Shown piece after piece: positions 42,877 through 52,168 of a DNA stretch of 64,000 bases. Location: contig NZ_CP045643.1 in the NCBI RefSeq assembly GCF_009498275.1, positions 2,542,001 through 2,606,000 of the forward strand, written 5' to 3'. The notes beneath the pieces were generated by a model. It was not told the DNA's origin. It saw only the letters and a list, made by a program, of their open reading frames with translations, and searched no databases. The stretch comes from Streptomyces fagopyri. Lineage in GTDB: Bacteria > Actinomycetota > Actinomycetes > Streptomycetales > Streptomycetaceae. Numbering within the stretch: the stretch's first letter is position 1; each line of letters starts with the position of its first letter. Made by a program: the position numbers and the translations under genes.

Positions 42877-43893
42877 TCAGACCGGCTGCCAGGCCTCCAG
42901 GGCCAGGCCCGGCTCGTCCTTGCGGCGGGTCAGGAGGAGTTCGTCCGTGCCCGGTGTGAGGGCCGCCGCCACCACCCGGCCCTCCTCGTCCCGCGCCAAC
43001 GACACCGTGGCGCCGGCGGGCAGCCGGGGGCCCGACTCGGTCCACCAGGCTCCCGCCGTCTCCTGCTCGGTCGGGTAGGCCGCGAACACGATCCGTCCGC
43101 TCGCGGAGCGCTGCGCGAGCAACGTGCAGTCGTAGCCGTCGAGTTCGCAGCGGATCACGGACACGGGACCGGGTCCGACGGACGGCAGCAGCGGTACGGG
43201 CTTGGCACCCGGCCGCCAGGCGCACAGTTCGCCCGCCGCGTCGGTGTAGAAGAGCGTGCTGGACCCGGCGGACGTGGCGAGCGCCCGGAGCGTGCCGGGA
43301 CGTACCGACGCCTCCAGCGCCTCCTCCATGACCGGCCGCGAACCCGGCTCCTCCTGGCGCCAGTGCAGGATCCCGTCCGGGACGGCCGCGAACAGCTCGA
43401 CGAGCCCGGACTCCCCCGTCACGGCCGCCAGACCCTCCTGTACGGCGCTTCCCCCGAGGTCGCGCCACGGATCCCAGCCGCCCTTCTCCTTCTGGGCGAC
43501 CATGCCGACCCCGCCACCCTTGTTGCGCACGAAGACGTGGGCACGGCCCCGGGCATCGACCGTCACGGCCGGTTCGCCGGTCCGGTCACCCTTCTTGTCG
43601 GGGTGTCCGATCGGGGTCCAGTCGAGGGCGGACAGCCGTGGCCGGAAGTGCGCGGAGTGGACGAGCCCCGACTCCCCGGTCACCGTGGGACGCCAGGAGA
43701 CGAGGTGCGTGTAGCCGTCGGCGCCCTGGCCGAGCGCGAGGGCGGGGTGCAGGCGCTGGTCGCCGCCCACGGTGCGCGCGGGGTCCCAGGAACCGCCGGG
43801 CCCGCGCTCCGCCCGGCAGAGGACGGCGGCATCCGACAGCAGGTACACACTGAGCCTGCCGTCGCGACCGCGTCTGAGCCATTCGCCGTTCAC
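42877..43893 (-). CDS. Beta-propeller-like protein of unknown function
   Basis: 338 aa. Repeating blades of about 45-50 residues with W-D/P/T patterns (GGSWDPARTVGGDQRLHPAL, LDWTPIGHPDKKGDRTGEPA, GGWDPWRDLGGSAVQEGLAA, WWTESGPRLPAGATVSLARD) resemble the PLL/fucose-lectin-like or sialidase-type propellers. There is no signal peptide, so it is predicted cytosolic. Ligand unknown. GTG 43893 is preceded by TAGAGT 6 nt before on its strand, so it is leaderless. Confidence 0.7.
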   Translation of the reverse strand: MNGEWLRRGRDGRLSVYLLSDAAVLCRAERGPGGSWDPARTVGGDQRLHPALALGQGADGYTHLVSWRPTVTGESGLVHSAHFRPRLSALDWTPIGHPDKKGDRTGEPAVTVDARGRAHVFVRNKGGGVGMVAQKEKGGWDPWRDLGGSAVQEGLAAVTGESGLVELFAAVPDGILHWRQEEPGSRPVMEEALEASVRPGTLRALATSAGSSTLFYTDAAGELCAWRPGAKPVPLLPSVGPGPVSVIRCELDGYDCTLLAQRSASGRIVFAAYPTEQETAGAWWTESGPRLPAGATVSLARDEEGRVVAAALTPGTDELLLTRRKDEPGLALEAWQPV

Positions 43894-43899
43894 CGGTTC

Positions 43900-43905
43900 A
43901 CTCTA
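43900..43905 (-). promoter_or_regulatory. -10 element for the leaderless propeller gene
   Basis: On the minus strand TAGAGT ends 6 nt before the GTG at 43893; the divergent NYN gene starts less than 80 bp away. Confidence 0.5.
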
Positions 43906-43969
43906 AGCCGGGGCCCTGTGGCCTTCGCCAGGGGCCCGGCGGCCGTCCGTGCGCGACGGCGGCGCGTGC

Positions 43970-43975
43970 GACCCT
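43970..43975 (+). promoter_or_regulatory. -10-like element for the NYN gene
   Basis: GACCCT ends 6 nt before the ATG at 43982 with no ribosome-binding site, consistent with a leaderless message; the hexamer is a weaker match than the others. Confidence 0.35.
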
Positions 43976-43981
43976 GGCCCC

Positions 43982-44353
43982 ATGGACGACCCCCTGCTCG
44001 TGATCATCGACGGTGCCAATGTCGTCGGCTCCGTGCCCGACGGCTGGTGGCGCGACCGCCGGGGAGCCGCGGAGCGGTTGCGGGACCGGCTCGCCCGCGA
44101 GGGACTGCCGGGACACGACGGACCGGTGGAACTCGTCCTCGTGGTCGAGGGCGCGGCCAGGGGCGTGGAGCCGGTGGCGGGCGTACGGGTCGAGACGGCC
44201 CCCGGGAGCGGGGACGACCACATCGTGGCGCTGGTGGAGGAGGCCCCTGACCGCCCGCGCCTGGTCGTCACCGCGGACCGTGAACTGCGGCGCAGGGTCA
44301 CCGCGGCCGGCGCCGGGGTGACGGGGCCGCGTGCGGTACGGGACGGGACCTGA
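43982..44353 (+). CDS. NYN-domain (PIN-like) nuclease-like protein
   Basis: 123 aa, one compact domain of the NYN/PIN-like RNase superfamily. Acidic residues at the expected places are Asp10 in LLVIIDGANVVGS, the Glu in ELVLVVEGAA, the pair in PGSGDDHIVALVEE, and Asp in VVTADRELRRRV, together forming a plausible metal site. NYN proteins act in RNA processing; no partner is obvious here. The frame begins at ATG 43982 with a -10-like box 6 nt before it. No toxin-antitoxin partner is encoded next to it. Confidence 0.82.
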   Translation: MDDPLLVIIDGANVVGSVPDGWWRDRRGAAERLRDRLAREGLPGHDGPVELVLVVEGAARGVEPVAGVRVETAPGSGDDHIVALVEEAPDRPRLVVTADRELRRRVTAAGAGVTGPRAVRDGT

Positions 44354-44561
44354 ACCGCGGGACCGGACAGGGTGCGGGGCCGGTGCCGGCCTGCGGCACC
44401 CGCACGCGCACCGGGGCCGCTCCTGAGGACCTGTCTCCCGCCCGTGGCCCCGCCGGCCCGGGACGCCCTTCCGCGGAGCCCCGTGGGCGCCCTGACGCCC
44501 GTACGCGGCCCGGATGCGCGGCGTGGTGTGCCGGCTCCCCGGCGGCGCCCCCGGCGCACGG

Positions 44562-46028
44562 TCAGTCCTGGGCGTCCGTACGCGTGTACAGCACCGCCCC
44601 GTCGACGGTGCCCGCCTCCTCGTATCCCGCGGTGAGCAGCCGGCGCAGTGACGGCACCCTGTCCGGCGCGTAGGGCCGGCCGCGGGAGTCGTCGACGACG
44701 AGGACCGGCGGGCGGGCCGTCAGCTCCGCCCGGAACACCGACCACGTGCCCTCGACGGCGTACTTCTCGCCGACCTCCGGTCCGTCGCGCCCGCCGCTGT
44801 AGTTGGTGAGGAGACCCGCGGTCAGATAGCGGGTGGCGGGGGCACGGCCGGCCAGCCAGTACGTCTCCGGGTGTATGCCCCAGACGAGCACGCGGTCCCC
44901 GGGCCGGGTGCGGTGGGCCACGGCGGCGGCGAGGCGCTGGGAGTGGGCGAGTTCGGGGCGTGGCGCCAGCAGCCCCCAGCTCAGGAACAGCGCACAGCAG
45001 CAGACGGAGGTCACGACCGCGGCCGATACCCGCTCTCGGGGCAGCGTCCGCAGCGCGGCGGTCGCCAACAGTACGGCGGGCGGCAGGAGTTGCAGGTAGT
45101 AGTGGCCGAAGAAGTGGAAGCCGGTCAGTACGGCCGCCGTCGCCGAGCCGAGCCACAGCCACAGGTCGGCCGAGCCCGGACGGCCGGCCCGCAGCGCCCC
45201 CGCGACCGGCGGGATCAGCCCCGCGCAGGCCACCGCCAGGATCGCCGCGTTGACCAGCCCCCGGCCCAGGACGTGGAGTTCCGAGCCGGTGAGGGAGGCG
45301 TAGGCACCCGAGCCGGTGACGGTCCAGAACAGCAGGCCCGCCGGGTCGGTGAGCAGTGCCACGGCCGCCACCGGGGCGAGAACCCCGACTCCCGTCCTCA
45401 GCAGGCCTCTTCGAGGGGATTCCGCCTGGTGCCACAGCAGCCAGAGCACGGGTACGAGTACGGCCGCGCCGGTCTGCTTGACCAGGAACGAGCAGGCGAC
45501 GGCCGCGCCGGCCGCACCCCAGCGGCGCCGGTCGGCGCACCACATCGCGGCGGCCGTGCAGGGCAGCATGAACACCTCGAACGTGGCGGCCTGCGCGTCC
45601 TCGGGGTTGAGTCCGATCGACACCAGGGCGTACAGCACGCCCGCCGTGCGCCCGGCCCGGTCGCCCCAGCGGCGCCGGGCCAGGGAGGCCAGCAGCACGG
45701 CGGTCGACAGCTGGGCCACCACCGCCAGCACCCTGACCGAGGTCAGCGACCCGGAGCCGAACACCGCGAACGCGCCTTCGTACAGCCAGGGCACGAGCGG
45801 CGGCTTGCGGTCCACGACCGTCCGGTACAGCTCTCCCCCGCCCGCCAGTATCCGCGCCTGCACGGCGAGATAGCCCTCGTCCGGGCTCCACAGGGGCCGT
45901 ACGAAGGAGGGGACCCGGGTGAGGGCGACCAGCACCGCGAGAACGGGCAGCAGCCGTCTCCAGTAGCCGCCGCCCGGCACCCGTGACCCGGTGGCGGTGC
46001 GTCGTGTGTCCAGGAGCCCGGCGCGCAT
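44562..46028 (-). CDS. Membrane glycosyltransferase, GT39/ArnT-like (PMT superfamily)
   Basis: 488 aa with about 11-12 membrane helices. The first extracytoplasmic loop has the family Asp-Glu pair in PLWSPDEGYLAVQARIL (about 44-60) followed by DRKPPLVPWLYEG, the PMT/ArnT catalytic-loop pattern. The last 100 residues form an outer domain (VLVWGIHPETYWLAGRAPAT). Enzymes of this type move a sugar from polyprenyl phosphate to protein or envelope lipid. Substrate not defined. ATG 46028 is preceded by TAGCGT at 7 nt on its strand (leaderless). Confidence 0.82.
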   Translation of the reverse strand: MRAGLLDTRRTATGSRVPGGGYWRRLLPVLAVLVALTRVPSFVRPLWSPDEGYLAVQARILAGGGELYRTVVDRKPPLVPWLYEGAFAVFGSGSLTSVRVLAVVAQLSTAVLLASLARRRWGDRAGRTAGVLYALVSIGLNPEDAQAATFEVFMLPCTAAAMWCADRRRWGAAGAAVACSFLVKQTGAAVLVPVLWLLWHQAESPRRGLLRTGVGVLAPVAAVALLTDPAGLLFWTVTGSGAYASLTGSELHVLGRGLVNAAILAVACAGLIPPVAGALRAGRPGSADLWLWLGSATAAVLTGFHFFGHYYLQLLPPAVLLATAALRTLPRERVSAAVVTSVCCCALFLSWGLLAPRPELAHSQRLAAAVAHRTRPGDRVLVWGIHPETYWLAGRAPATRYLTAGLLTNYSGGRDGPEVGEKYAVEGTWSVFRAELTARPPVLVVDDSRGRPYAPDRVPSLRRLLTAGYEEAGTVDGAVLYTRTDAQD

Positions 46029-46035
46029 ACGGTGC

Positions 46036-46041
46036 ACGCTA
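46036..46041 (-). promoter_or_regulatory. -10 element for the leaderless GT39-like gene
   Basis: Minus-strand TAGCGT ends 7 nt before the ATG at 46028, so the message likely begins at the start codon. Confidence 0.5.
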
Positions 46042-46102
46042 TCCGGCCCCGCACTCCCCACCTGAGCGGGACATACGGGGCCGGAGTCCTGAAACGGGCG
46101 GG

Positions 46103-47626
46103 TCAGGGTCCGTGGGATCCCTCCGCCTTCCCCTCCTCGCCCGCCGCGGCCTTCCGCTGCAGTCCGAGACGGCTGTGCGAGCGTCCGTACAGGAAGTAGA
46201 CGAAGCAGCCGACCGCCATCCAGATCAGGAACCGCAGCCAGGTCTCCGTGGGCAGGTTCACCATCAGCCACAGCGAGGCGAGCACCGACAGCGCCGGGAC
46301 CAGCGGCACCAGCGGGGTGCGGAAGGCGCGGTGCAGGTCGGGGCGGGTGTGGCGGAGGATGACGACGCCGGTCGCGACGACGACGAAGGCGAAGAGTGTG
46401 CCGATGTTGACCAGTTCGGCCAGTTCGCTCAGGCTCGTGAAGCCCGCGAGGATCGCGATGATCACGCCGAGCAGGATGGTCGGCCGGTGCGGGGTGCGGA
46501 ACCTCGGGTGGACGTGGGAGAAGAACCGCGGCAGCAGTCCGTCGCGGCTCATCGCGAAGAAGACCCGGGTCTGGCCGAGGAGCAGGATCATGCAGACCGT
46601 GGTCAGCCCGACGGCGGCGCCGAAGCTGATCACGCCCGCGTACCAGGGGTGCCCGGTCGCCTTGAAGGCGTCGGCGAGCGGGGCGTCGATCGACAGCCGG
46701 GTGTACTTCTGCATGCCCGTGACGACGACCGACACGGCGACGTAGAGCGCGGTGCAGATGAACAGGGAGCCGAGGATGCCGCGCGGCATGTCCCGCTGCG
46801 GGTTCTTGGTCTCCTCGGCGGCGGTGGCCACGACGTCGAAGCCGATGAAGGCGAAGAAGACGACGGATGCGGCGGTGAAGATGCCCATCACACCGAAGTC
46901 GGTCGGCGTGTACCCGGACAGCAGCTGGATGAGGGGGGCCTGGAGACTGCTGCCCGCCTCCTGGGCTCGCGCCTCGGGGATGAAGGGCGCGTAGTTGTCG
47001 CCGACGATGAAGAAGGCGCCCGCGACGATCACGATCAGCACCACGGTGACCTTGATGGCGACGACGACCGTGGTGACCCGGGCGGACAGCTTCACGCCGA
47101 TGACCAGGATGGCGGTGAGCACCAGCACCAGCGCGGCGGCGAGGACGTCGAACCCGAACCCGGTGGCCCCGTCGCGCCCGCCGAGGTAGTCGGGCAGATG
47201 CCAGCCCGCGTTGTCCAGGAGCGAGCGCACGTATCCGGACCAGCCGACCGCCACCACCGCCGTGCCGAGCGCGAACTCCAGCACCAGGTCCCAGCCGATG
47301 ATCCAGGCGGGCAGTTCGCCGAGCGAGGCGTACGAGAAGGTGTACGCGGACCCCGCCACCGGGACCGTGGACGCGAACTCCGCGTAGCACAGCGCGGCCA
47401 GGCCGCAGACGACGCCCGCCACGACGAAGGCCAGCGACACCCCGGGGCCCGCGTTCTCCTTGGCGACCTTGCCGGTGAGGACGAAGATGCCGGTGCCGAT
47501 GATGACACCGACGCCGAAGACGGTGAGGTCCAGGGCTGACAGCGACTTCCTGAGTGCGTGCTCCGGCTCCTCGGTGTCCAGGATCGACTGTTCGATCTTC
47601 TTGGTCCTGAAGAGGTTGCTGCTCAC
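46103..47626 (-). CDS. APC-family amino-acid permease
   Basis: 507 aa, 12-13 membrane helices. N-terminal IIGTGIFVLTGKVA (helix 1, unwound Gly-rich substrate site) and helix 6 FFAFIGFDVVATAAEETKNP mark the APC (cationic-amino-acid-transporter-like) family. It should import amino acids or amines by a proton- or gradient-driven mechanism. GTG 47626 has GGAGGTAGGCCC in front. It follows dxs on the same strand, but a strong terminator hairpin stands between them, so it should have its own promoter. Confidence 0.9.
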   Translation of the reverse strand: MSSNLFRTKKIEQSILDTEEPEHALRKSLSALDLTVFGVGVIIGTGIFVLTGKVAKENAGPGVSLAFVVAGVVCGLAALCYAEFASTVPVAGSAYTFSYASLGELPAWIIGWDLVLEFALGTAVVAVGWSGYVRSLLDNAGWHLPDYLGGRDGATGFGFDVLAAALVLVLTAILVIGVKLSARVTTVVVAIKVTVVLIVIVAGAFFIVGDNYAPFIPEARAQEAGSSLQAPLIQLLSGYTPTDFGVMGIFTAASVVFFAFIGFDVVATAAEETKNPQRDMPRGILGSLFICTALYVAVSVVVTGMQKYTRLSIDAPLADAFKATGHPWYAGVISFGAAVGLTTVCMILLLGQTRVFFAMSRDGLLPRFFSHVHPRFRTPHRPTILLGVIIAILAGFTSLSELAELVNIGTLFAFVVVATGVVILRHTRPDLHRAFRTPLVPLVPALSVLASLWLMVNLPTETWLRFLIWMAVGCFVYFLYGRSHSRLGLQRKAAAGEEGKAEGSHGP

Positions 47627-47710
47627 GGGCCTACCTCCACGCTTGACGTCCTCGACCTGATCGAGGGGGCGTGTACGGCGGATGCCCCGGCGCGGAGTCG
47701 TTCACGCGAA

Positions 47711-47753
47711 CGGGCCGGTTCCACCACCCGTACAGGGTGCTGGAACCGGCCCG
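47711..47753 (-). terminator. Terminator of dxs
   Basis: A 13-bp outer stem (CGGGCCGGTTCCA / TGGAACCGGCCCG), a C:C mismatch, then a 5-bp inner stem (CACCC / GGGTG) with loop GTACA. It starts 21 bp past the dxs stop, on the way to the permease. Confidence 0.8.
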
Positions 47754-47773
47754 ATGGGCCTGCTGCCGGGACG

Positions 47774-49705
47774 TCAGTCGCGCGCGGGCTCCACCGAGTC
47801 CACGGCGTGCGCGGTCGTGCGCTCGAAGCGTCCGTCGAGCTTGGAGACGAGGCCGGTGACCTGGCGGGCGATGTCCGGGGCGGTCAGCCCGATCTCCGTC
47901 ATGACCTCGGCGCGGGAGGCGTGGTCGAGGAAGCGCGGCGGGATGCCGAAGTCGCGCAGCGGGACGTCGACGCCGGCGTCGCGCAGGGCCTGCGCGATCG
48001 ACGAGCCGACACCGCCGACGCGCGAGTTGTCCTCGACGGTGACGACCACCCGGTGCTGCTCGGCGAGCGGTGCCATGGCCTCGTCGACCGGCTTGACCCA
48101 GCGCGGGTCGACGACGGTCGTGGTGATGCCCTGCTTGTCGAGGAGACCGGCGATCTCCAGGCACATCGGCGCGAGCGCGCCGACCGAGACGAGCAGCACG
48201 TCCGGGATGTCGGTGCCGGACTCGCGCAGGACGTCCATGCCGCCGATCCGGCCCACGGCGGGCACGGCCGGGCCGACCGCGCCCTTGGAGAAGCGGACCA
48301 CCGTCGGCGCGTCGTCGACCTCGACGGCCTCGCGCAGCTGGGCGCGGACCTGGTCGGCGTCGCGCGGTGCGGCGAGCCGGAGGCCGGGGACGACCTGGAG
48401 GATCGACATGTCCCACATGCCGTTGTGCGACGCGCCGTCGGTGCCGGTGACGCCCGCGCGGTCGAGGACGAAGGTGACACCGCACTTGTGCAGGGCCACG
48501 TCCATCAGGACCTGGTCGAAGGCGCGGTTGAGGAAGGTCGCGTAGACGGCGAAGACGGGGTGGAGGCCGCCGGTGGCGAGGCCGGCCGCGGAGACGGCGG
48601 CGTGCTGCTCGGCGATGCCGACGTCGTACACCCGCTTGGGGAAGGCCTTGGCGAACTTGTCGAGGCCGACCGGCTGGAGCATGGCCGCCGTGATGGCGAC
48701 GATGTCCTTGCGCTCCTGGCCGAGCCTGACCATCTCCTCGCCGAAGACGGAGGTCCAGTCGGCGCCGGAGGAGGCGATCGGCAGACCCGTGTCGGGGTGG
48801 ATCTTGCCGACGGCGTGGAAGCGGTCCGCCTCGTCCTGAAGGGCGGGCTGGTAACCGCGGCCCTTCTCGGTGAGGCAGTGCACGATGACCGGGCCGCCGA
48901 AGCGCTTGGCGCGGGCGAGCGCCGATTCCAGGGCCTCGATGTCGTGGCCGTCGATCGGGCCGACGTACTTCAGGCCGAGGTCCTCGAACATGCCCTGCGG
49001 GGCGATGAAGTCCTTGAGGCCCTTCTTGGCCCCGTGCAGGGTCTCGTAGAGCGGCTTGCCGACGACCGGCGTGCGCTCCAGGAGGTCCTTGCCGCGGGCG
49101 AGGAAGCGCTCGTAGCCGTCCGTGGTGCGCAGAGTCGCCAGGTGGTTCGCGAGGCCGCCGATCGTGGGGGCGTACGAACGCTCGTTGTCGTTGACGACGA
49201 TCACCAGCGGGCGGTCCTTGGCGTCCGCGATGTTGTTCAGCGCCTCCCAGGCCATGCCGCCGGTGAGCGCGCCGTCACCGATGACGGCGACCACGTGGTC
49301 GTTCTTCCCGAGCACCTCGTTGGCCTTCGCCAGGCCGTCGGCCCAGCCGAGGACCGTGGAGGCGTGCGAGTTCTCGATCACGTCGTGCTCGGACTCGCCC
49401 TGCGAGGGGTAGCCGGACAGGCCGCCCTTCATCTTCAGCTTCGAGAAGTCCTGTCGGCCGGTGAGCAGCTTGTGGACGTAGGACTGGTGACCGGTGTCCC
49501 ACAGCACCCTGTCCTTGGGCGACTCGAAGACGCGGTGCAGCGCGATGGTGAGCTCCACGACACCGAGGTTGGGGCCGAGGTGGCCGCCGGTCTTGGAGAC
49601 CGCGTCGACGAGGAAGGTCCTGATCTCGCCGGCCAGCTGGTCCAGCTGCTCCAGGCTGAGCCGGTCCAGATCGCGCGGTCCCGTGATGCGGGTCAGCAGC
49701 GGCAC
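47774..49705 (-). CDS. dxs: 1-deoxy-D-xylulose-5-phosphate synthase
   Basis: 643 aa, first enzyme of the MEP isoprenoid pathway, condensing pyruvate and glyceraldehyde-3-phosphate with thiamine diphosphate. TPP motif [16 protein letters not shown] (about 145-160), N-terminal [14 protein letters not shown] (catalytic His region), the glutamate in [12 protein letters not shown] (about 364-375) and C-terminal transketolase domain are all intact. GTG 49705 has AAGGAGG at 5 nt. It stands alone between two strong hairpins. Corresponds to S. coelicolor SCO6013 from memory. Confidence 0.96.
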   Translation of the reverse strand: MPLLTRITGPRDLDRLSLEQLDQLAGEIRTFLVDAVSKTGGHLGPNLGVVELTIALHRVFESPKDRVLWDTGHQSYVHKLLTGRQDFSKLKMKGGLSGYPSQGESEHDVIENSHASTVLGWADGLAKANEVLGKNDHVVAVIGDGALTGGMAWEALNNIADAKDRPLVIVVNDNERSYAPTIGGLANHLATLRTTDGYERFLARGKDLLERTPVVGKPLYETLHGAKKGLKDFIAPQGMFEDLGLKYVGPIDGHDIEALESALARAKRFGGPVIVHCLTEKGRGYQPALQDEADRFHAVGKIHPDTGLPIASSGADWTSVFGEEMVRLGQERKDIVAITAAMLQPVGLDKFAKAFPKRVYDVGIAEQHAAVSAAGLATGGLHPVFAVYATFLNRAFDQVLMDVALHKCGVTFVLDRAGVTGTDGASHNGMWDMSILQVVPGLRLAAPRDADQVRAQLREAVEVDDAPTVVRFSKGAVGPAVPAVGRIGGMDVLRESGTDIPDVLLVSVGALAPMCLEIAGLLDKQGITTTVVDPRWVKPVDEAMAPLAEQHRVVVTVEDNSRVGGVGSSIAQALRDAGVDVPLRDFGIPPRFLDHASRAEVMTEIGLTAPDIARQVTGLVSKLDGRFERTTAHAVDSVEPARD

Positions 49706-49837
49706 CCGTGCCTCCTTGCAGGTAGAGCTGTTCGAGCTTTGCCGGGCTTGTCGAGTCTAATGTTCCGCCTTTTCGCCCGACGCCCGGCCCCGGGGGTCCA
49801 TGTCACCCGTTCGGAGTACCGGCTGGGGAAACACGAC

Positions 49838-49866
49838 TGTGCCCGGCACCAGTGGTGCCGGGCACA
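49838..49866. terminator. Strong hairpin between dxs and xylH
   Basis: A perfect 13-bp stem (TGTGCCCGGCACC / GGTGCCGGGCACA) with a 3-nt loop, downstream of the xyl operon and about 130 bp upstream of the dxs start. It probably insulates the two. Confidence 0.7.
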
Positions 49867-49871
49867 GGTCC

Positions 49872-49898
49872 GGGAGGGCCGCGCTGACGGGCCCTCCC
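49872..49898 (-). terminator. First terminator hairpin of the xyl operon
   Basis: GGGAGGGCC pairs with GGCCCTCCC, starting about 10 bp past the xylH stop. Together with the hairpin at 49838-49866 it forms a double terminator. Confidence 0.6.
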
Positions 49899-49907
49899 CG
49901 TCAGCCG

Positions 49908-51200
49908 CTACGCGCGCCCGGCCGACTTCTGGGTCTTGCGGGTCACCGCGTCGATGACGACGGTGGCGAGCAGCACACCACCGGTGATCATGTACTGGAC
50001 CGGCGAGGCGATGCCCTGCAGGGCCAGGCCGTACTGGATCGAGACGATGACCAGCACACCGAGCAGCGCGTTCCAGGTGCGGCCACGGCCACCGAAGAGG
50101 CTGGTGCCACCGATGACGGCCGCCGCGATGGCGTTCATCAGCAGGTCACCGCCGCCCGCGCCCTGGTTGGCGGAGGCGATCTTGGAGGCGATGAAGAGAC
50201 CGCCGATGGCGGCAAAGGTGCCGGAGATCGCGAAGACCGAGATCCGGACCATCTCGACGTTGATACCCGCACGCCGGGAGGCCTCGACGCTGCCACCGAG
50301 CGCGAAGATCTTCCGGCCGTACGCGGTGCGGCGGAGCACGAAGTCCGTGACCAGCAGCACCGCGATGAAGATCACCACGGCCAGCGGAAGACCCTTGTAC
50401 TGGTTGTAGGTGATCGCCACGGCGAAGGCGACGATCGCCAGCAGGACGGTGCGCAGGATGATCTCGCTCAGCGGCTGGGACGGTACGCCCGCGGCCTCAC
50501 GGCGCTTGTTGCTGAAGAACGAGGTCAGGAAGAACACCGCGGTGACGCCGATGGCGAGCACGTAGGCGGCGGCCACGTCGGTGAAGTAGTAGCTGGTCAG
50601 CTTGGCCACGAGGCCCTCGCTGTCCAGGTTGATGGTGCCGCTGCTGCCGAGGATCTGGAGCATGAAGCCGTTCCAGAACAGCAGACCCGCCAGGGTGACG
50701 GCGAACGCCGGCACACCGATGCGCGCGAAGACGAAACCGTGGATCGCGCCGGCGACCGTGCCGGTGAGGATGGCGAGCACGAAGGCCAGCCACTCGTTCA
50801 TGCCGTGCGTGACGTTCAGTACCGCGAAGGCGGCACCCGCCACACCGGAGACCGAGCCGACCGACAGGTCGATCTCGCCGAGCAGCAGGACGAAGACGAT
50901 ACCGACCGCGATCATGCCCGTGCCGACCATGGCCACGGAGATGTCGGACAGGTTGCCCGCGGTGAGGAAGTTGGAGTTCAGGCTCTGGAAGATGATCCAG
51001 ATGATGATCAGGCCGATGACGACCGGCATCGAGCCGAGGTCGCCGGCCTTCATCTTCCGCTTGAACTCGGACACGTACCCCGCGAGGCCCTGCTCGCGGA
51101 CGAGGAGCCGGGGGTCGACCGCGGTGACCGCCGCGGCGGCCGCCTCGGGGTTCTCCACGGCGTGGTCCTCGGGGGTCTCAGAGGTCTTGTCGATGCTCAC
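49908..51200 (-). CDS. xylH: Xylose ABC importer, permease XylH
   Basis: 430 aa, about ten membrane helices with the BPD_transp_2 signature of ribose/xylose permeases: VGTGMIAVGIVFVLLLGEID, LSVGSVSGVAGA, and the coupling-loop region AYGRKIFALGGSVEASRRAG. The N-terminal 50 residues are cytosolic. ATG 51200 overlaps the xylG stop by 4 bp, so XylG and XylH are made together. Corresponds to S. coelicolor SCO6011 from memory, where the xyl genes are controlled by Rok7B7. Confidence 0.92.
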   Translation of the reverse strand: MSIDKTSETPEDHAVENPEAAAAAVTAVDPRLLVREQGLAGYVSEFKRKMKAGDLGSMPVVIGLIIIWIIFQSLNSNFLTAGNLSDISVAMVGTGMIAVGIVFVLLLGEIDLSVGSVSGVAGAAFAVLNVTHGMNEWLAFVLAILTGTVAGAIHGFVFARIGVPAFAVTLAGLLFWNGFMLQILGSSGTINLDSEGLVAKLTSYYFTDVAAAYVLAIGVTAVFFLTSFFSNKRREAAGVPSQPLSEIILRTVLLAIVAFAVAITYNQYKGLPLAVVIFIAVLLVTDFVLRRTAYGRKIFALGGSVEASRRAGINVEMVRISVFAISGTFAAIGGLFIASKIASANQGAGGGDLLMNAIAAAVIGGTSLFGGRGRTWNALLGVLVIVSIQYGLALQGIASPVQYMITGGVLLATVVIDAVTRKTQKSAGRA

Positions 51201-51979
51201 TTCTGAGCCTCCCCATTGCTGCGCGCCGCACGACGGGTCACGGCGTTCTCCGTGGCGCCCGTGATGGCGGAGATGATCTCTTCCTGCGAGGTCGACTTGA
51301 CCTCGAAGATGCCGTTGTTGCGCCCGAGGCGCAGGACCGCGACCTTGTCGGCCACGGCCTTGACGTCCGCCATGTTGTGGCTGATGAGGATGACCGCGTG
51401 GCCGCGCTCGCGCAGCCGCTCGACCAGGTCGAGGACCTGGGCGGTCTGCTCGACGCCGAGGGCGGCGGTCGGCTCGTCGAGGATGACGAGCTTGGGCTCA
51501 CCGAGCATCGAACGGGCGATCGCCACGGTCTGGCGCTGACCGCCGGAGAGCGAGGCGATCGGGATACGGACGCTGGGAATGCGGATGGACAGCGTGTCCA
51601 GCAGCTCGCGCGAGCGGCGCTCCATCTCGACCTCGTCCAGGATGCCGCGCTTCTTCAGCTCGCGGCCCAGGTAGAGGTTGCCGACGACGTCGATGTTGTC
51701 GCAGAGCGCGAGGTCCTGGTAGACGGTCGCGATCCCGAGGCCCTGGGCGTCCTGCGGCTTGTTGATGTGGACGGACTTGCCGTCCCACTCGATGGCGCCT
51801 TCATCGATGGGGTGCACACCGGCGATCGTCTTCACCAGCGTGGACTTTCCGGCACCGTTGTCGCCCACCAGGGCGACCACTTCGCCGGCGTGGACCTCAA
51901 GCTCGACATCGGTGAGCGCCTGGACGGCACCGAATCGCTTGGAGACCCCGCGCAACGCCAGAACAGGCGTAGCGGACAC
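51197..51979 (-). CDS. xylG: Xylose ABC importer, ATP-binding subunit XylG (single-domain)
   Basis: 260 aa with one ABC domain: Walker A GDNGAGKST (about 40-48), Q-loop in TVYQDLALCDN, signature LSGGQRQ, Walker B LVILDEPTAALG, H-loop in ILISHNMADV. The E. coli XylG is about 510 aa with two such domains, so this is a half-length protein, probably acting as a homodimer. GTG 51979 (VSATPVLALRG) is chosen because AAGGAG lies 9 nt upstream; ATG 51988 almost touches that site. A structured 189-bp gap separates it from xylF. Confidence 0.9.
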   Translation of the reverse strand: MSATPVLALRGVSKRFGAVQALTDVELEVHAGEVVALVGDNGAGKSTLVKTIAGVHPIDEGAIEWDGKSVHINKPQDAQGLGIATVYQDLALCDNIDVVGNLYLGRELKKRGILDEVEMERRSRELLDTLSIRIPSVRIPIASLSGGQRQTVAIARSMLGEPKLVILDEPTAALGVEQTAQVLDLVERLRERGHAVILISHNMADVKAVADKVAVLRLGRNNGIFEVKSTSQEEIISAITGATENAVTRRAARSNGEAQK

Positions 51980-52044
51980 GTTAACCATCTCCTTCGCCGC
52001 CTGACCCGGCGGGAGGTTGTGCAGAAGTTTGTGGAGTGTTCCGT

Positions 52045-52092
52045 CCGGCGCCCCGCCCTAGCTTTGCGGGGCTGATGGATGCGGGGCGCCGG
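52045..52092 (-). promoter_or_regulatory. Large stem-loop between xylF and xylG
   Basis: A perfect 12-bp stem (CCGGCGCCCCGC / GCGGGGCGCCGG) closes a 24-nt loop 66 bp before the xylG start. In the operon message it lies after xylF, where it may slow decay of xylF RNA or reduce readthrough to xylGH. Confidence 0.6.
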
Positions 52093-52117
52093 AGGGGCTT
52101 TAGATCACGCAGGTCCG

Positions 52118-52146
52118 GTAAGGGAATTCGGTTCGAATTCCCTTAC
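52118..52146 (-). terminator. Hairpin after xylF (attenuator or RNA-stability element)
   Basis: A perfect 13-bp stem (GTAAGGGAATTCG / CGAATTCCCTTAC) with loop GTT, 23 bp after the xylF stop. It is A/T-richer than typical terminators here, so partial termination that favours the binding protein over the membrane parts is likely. Confidence 0.65.
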
Positions 52147-52168
52147 ACGGTGGGATACCTGCGGCGGC

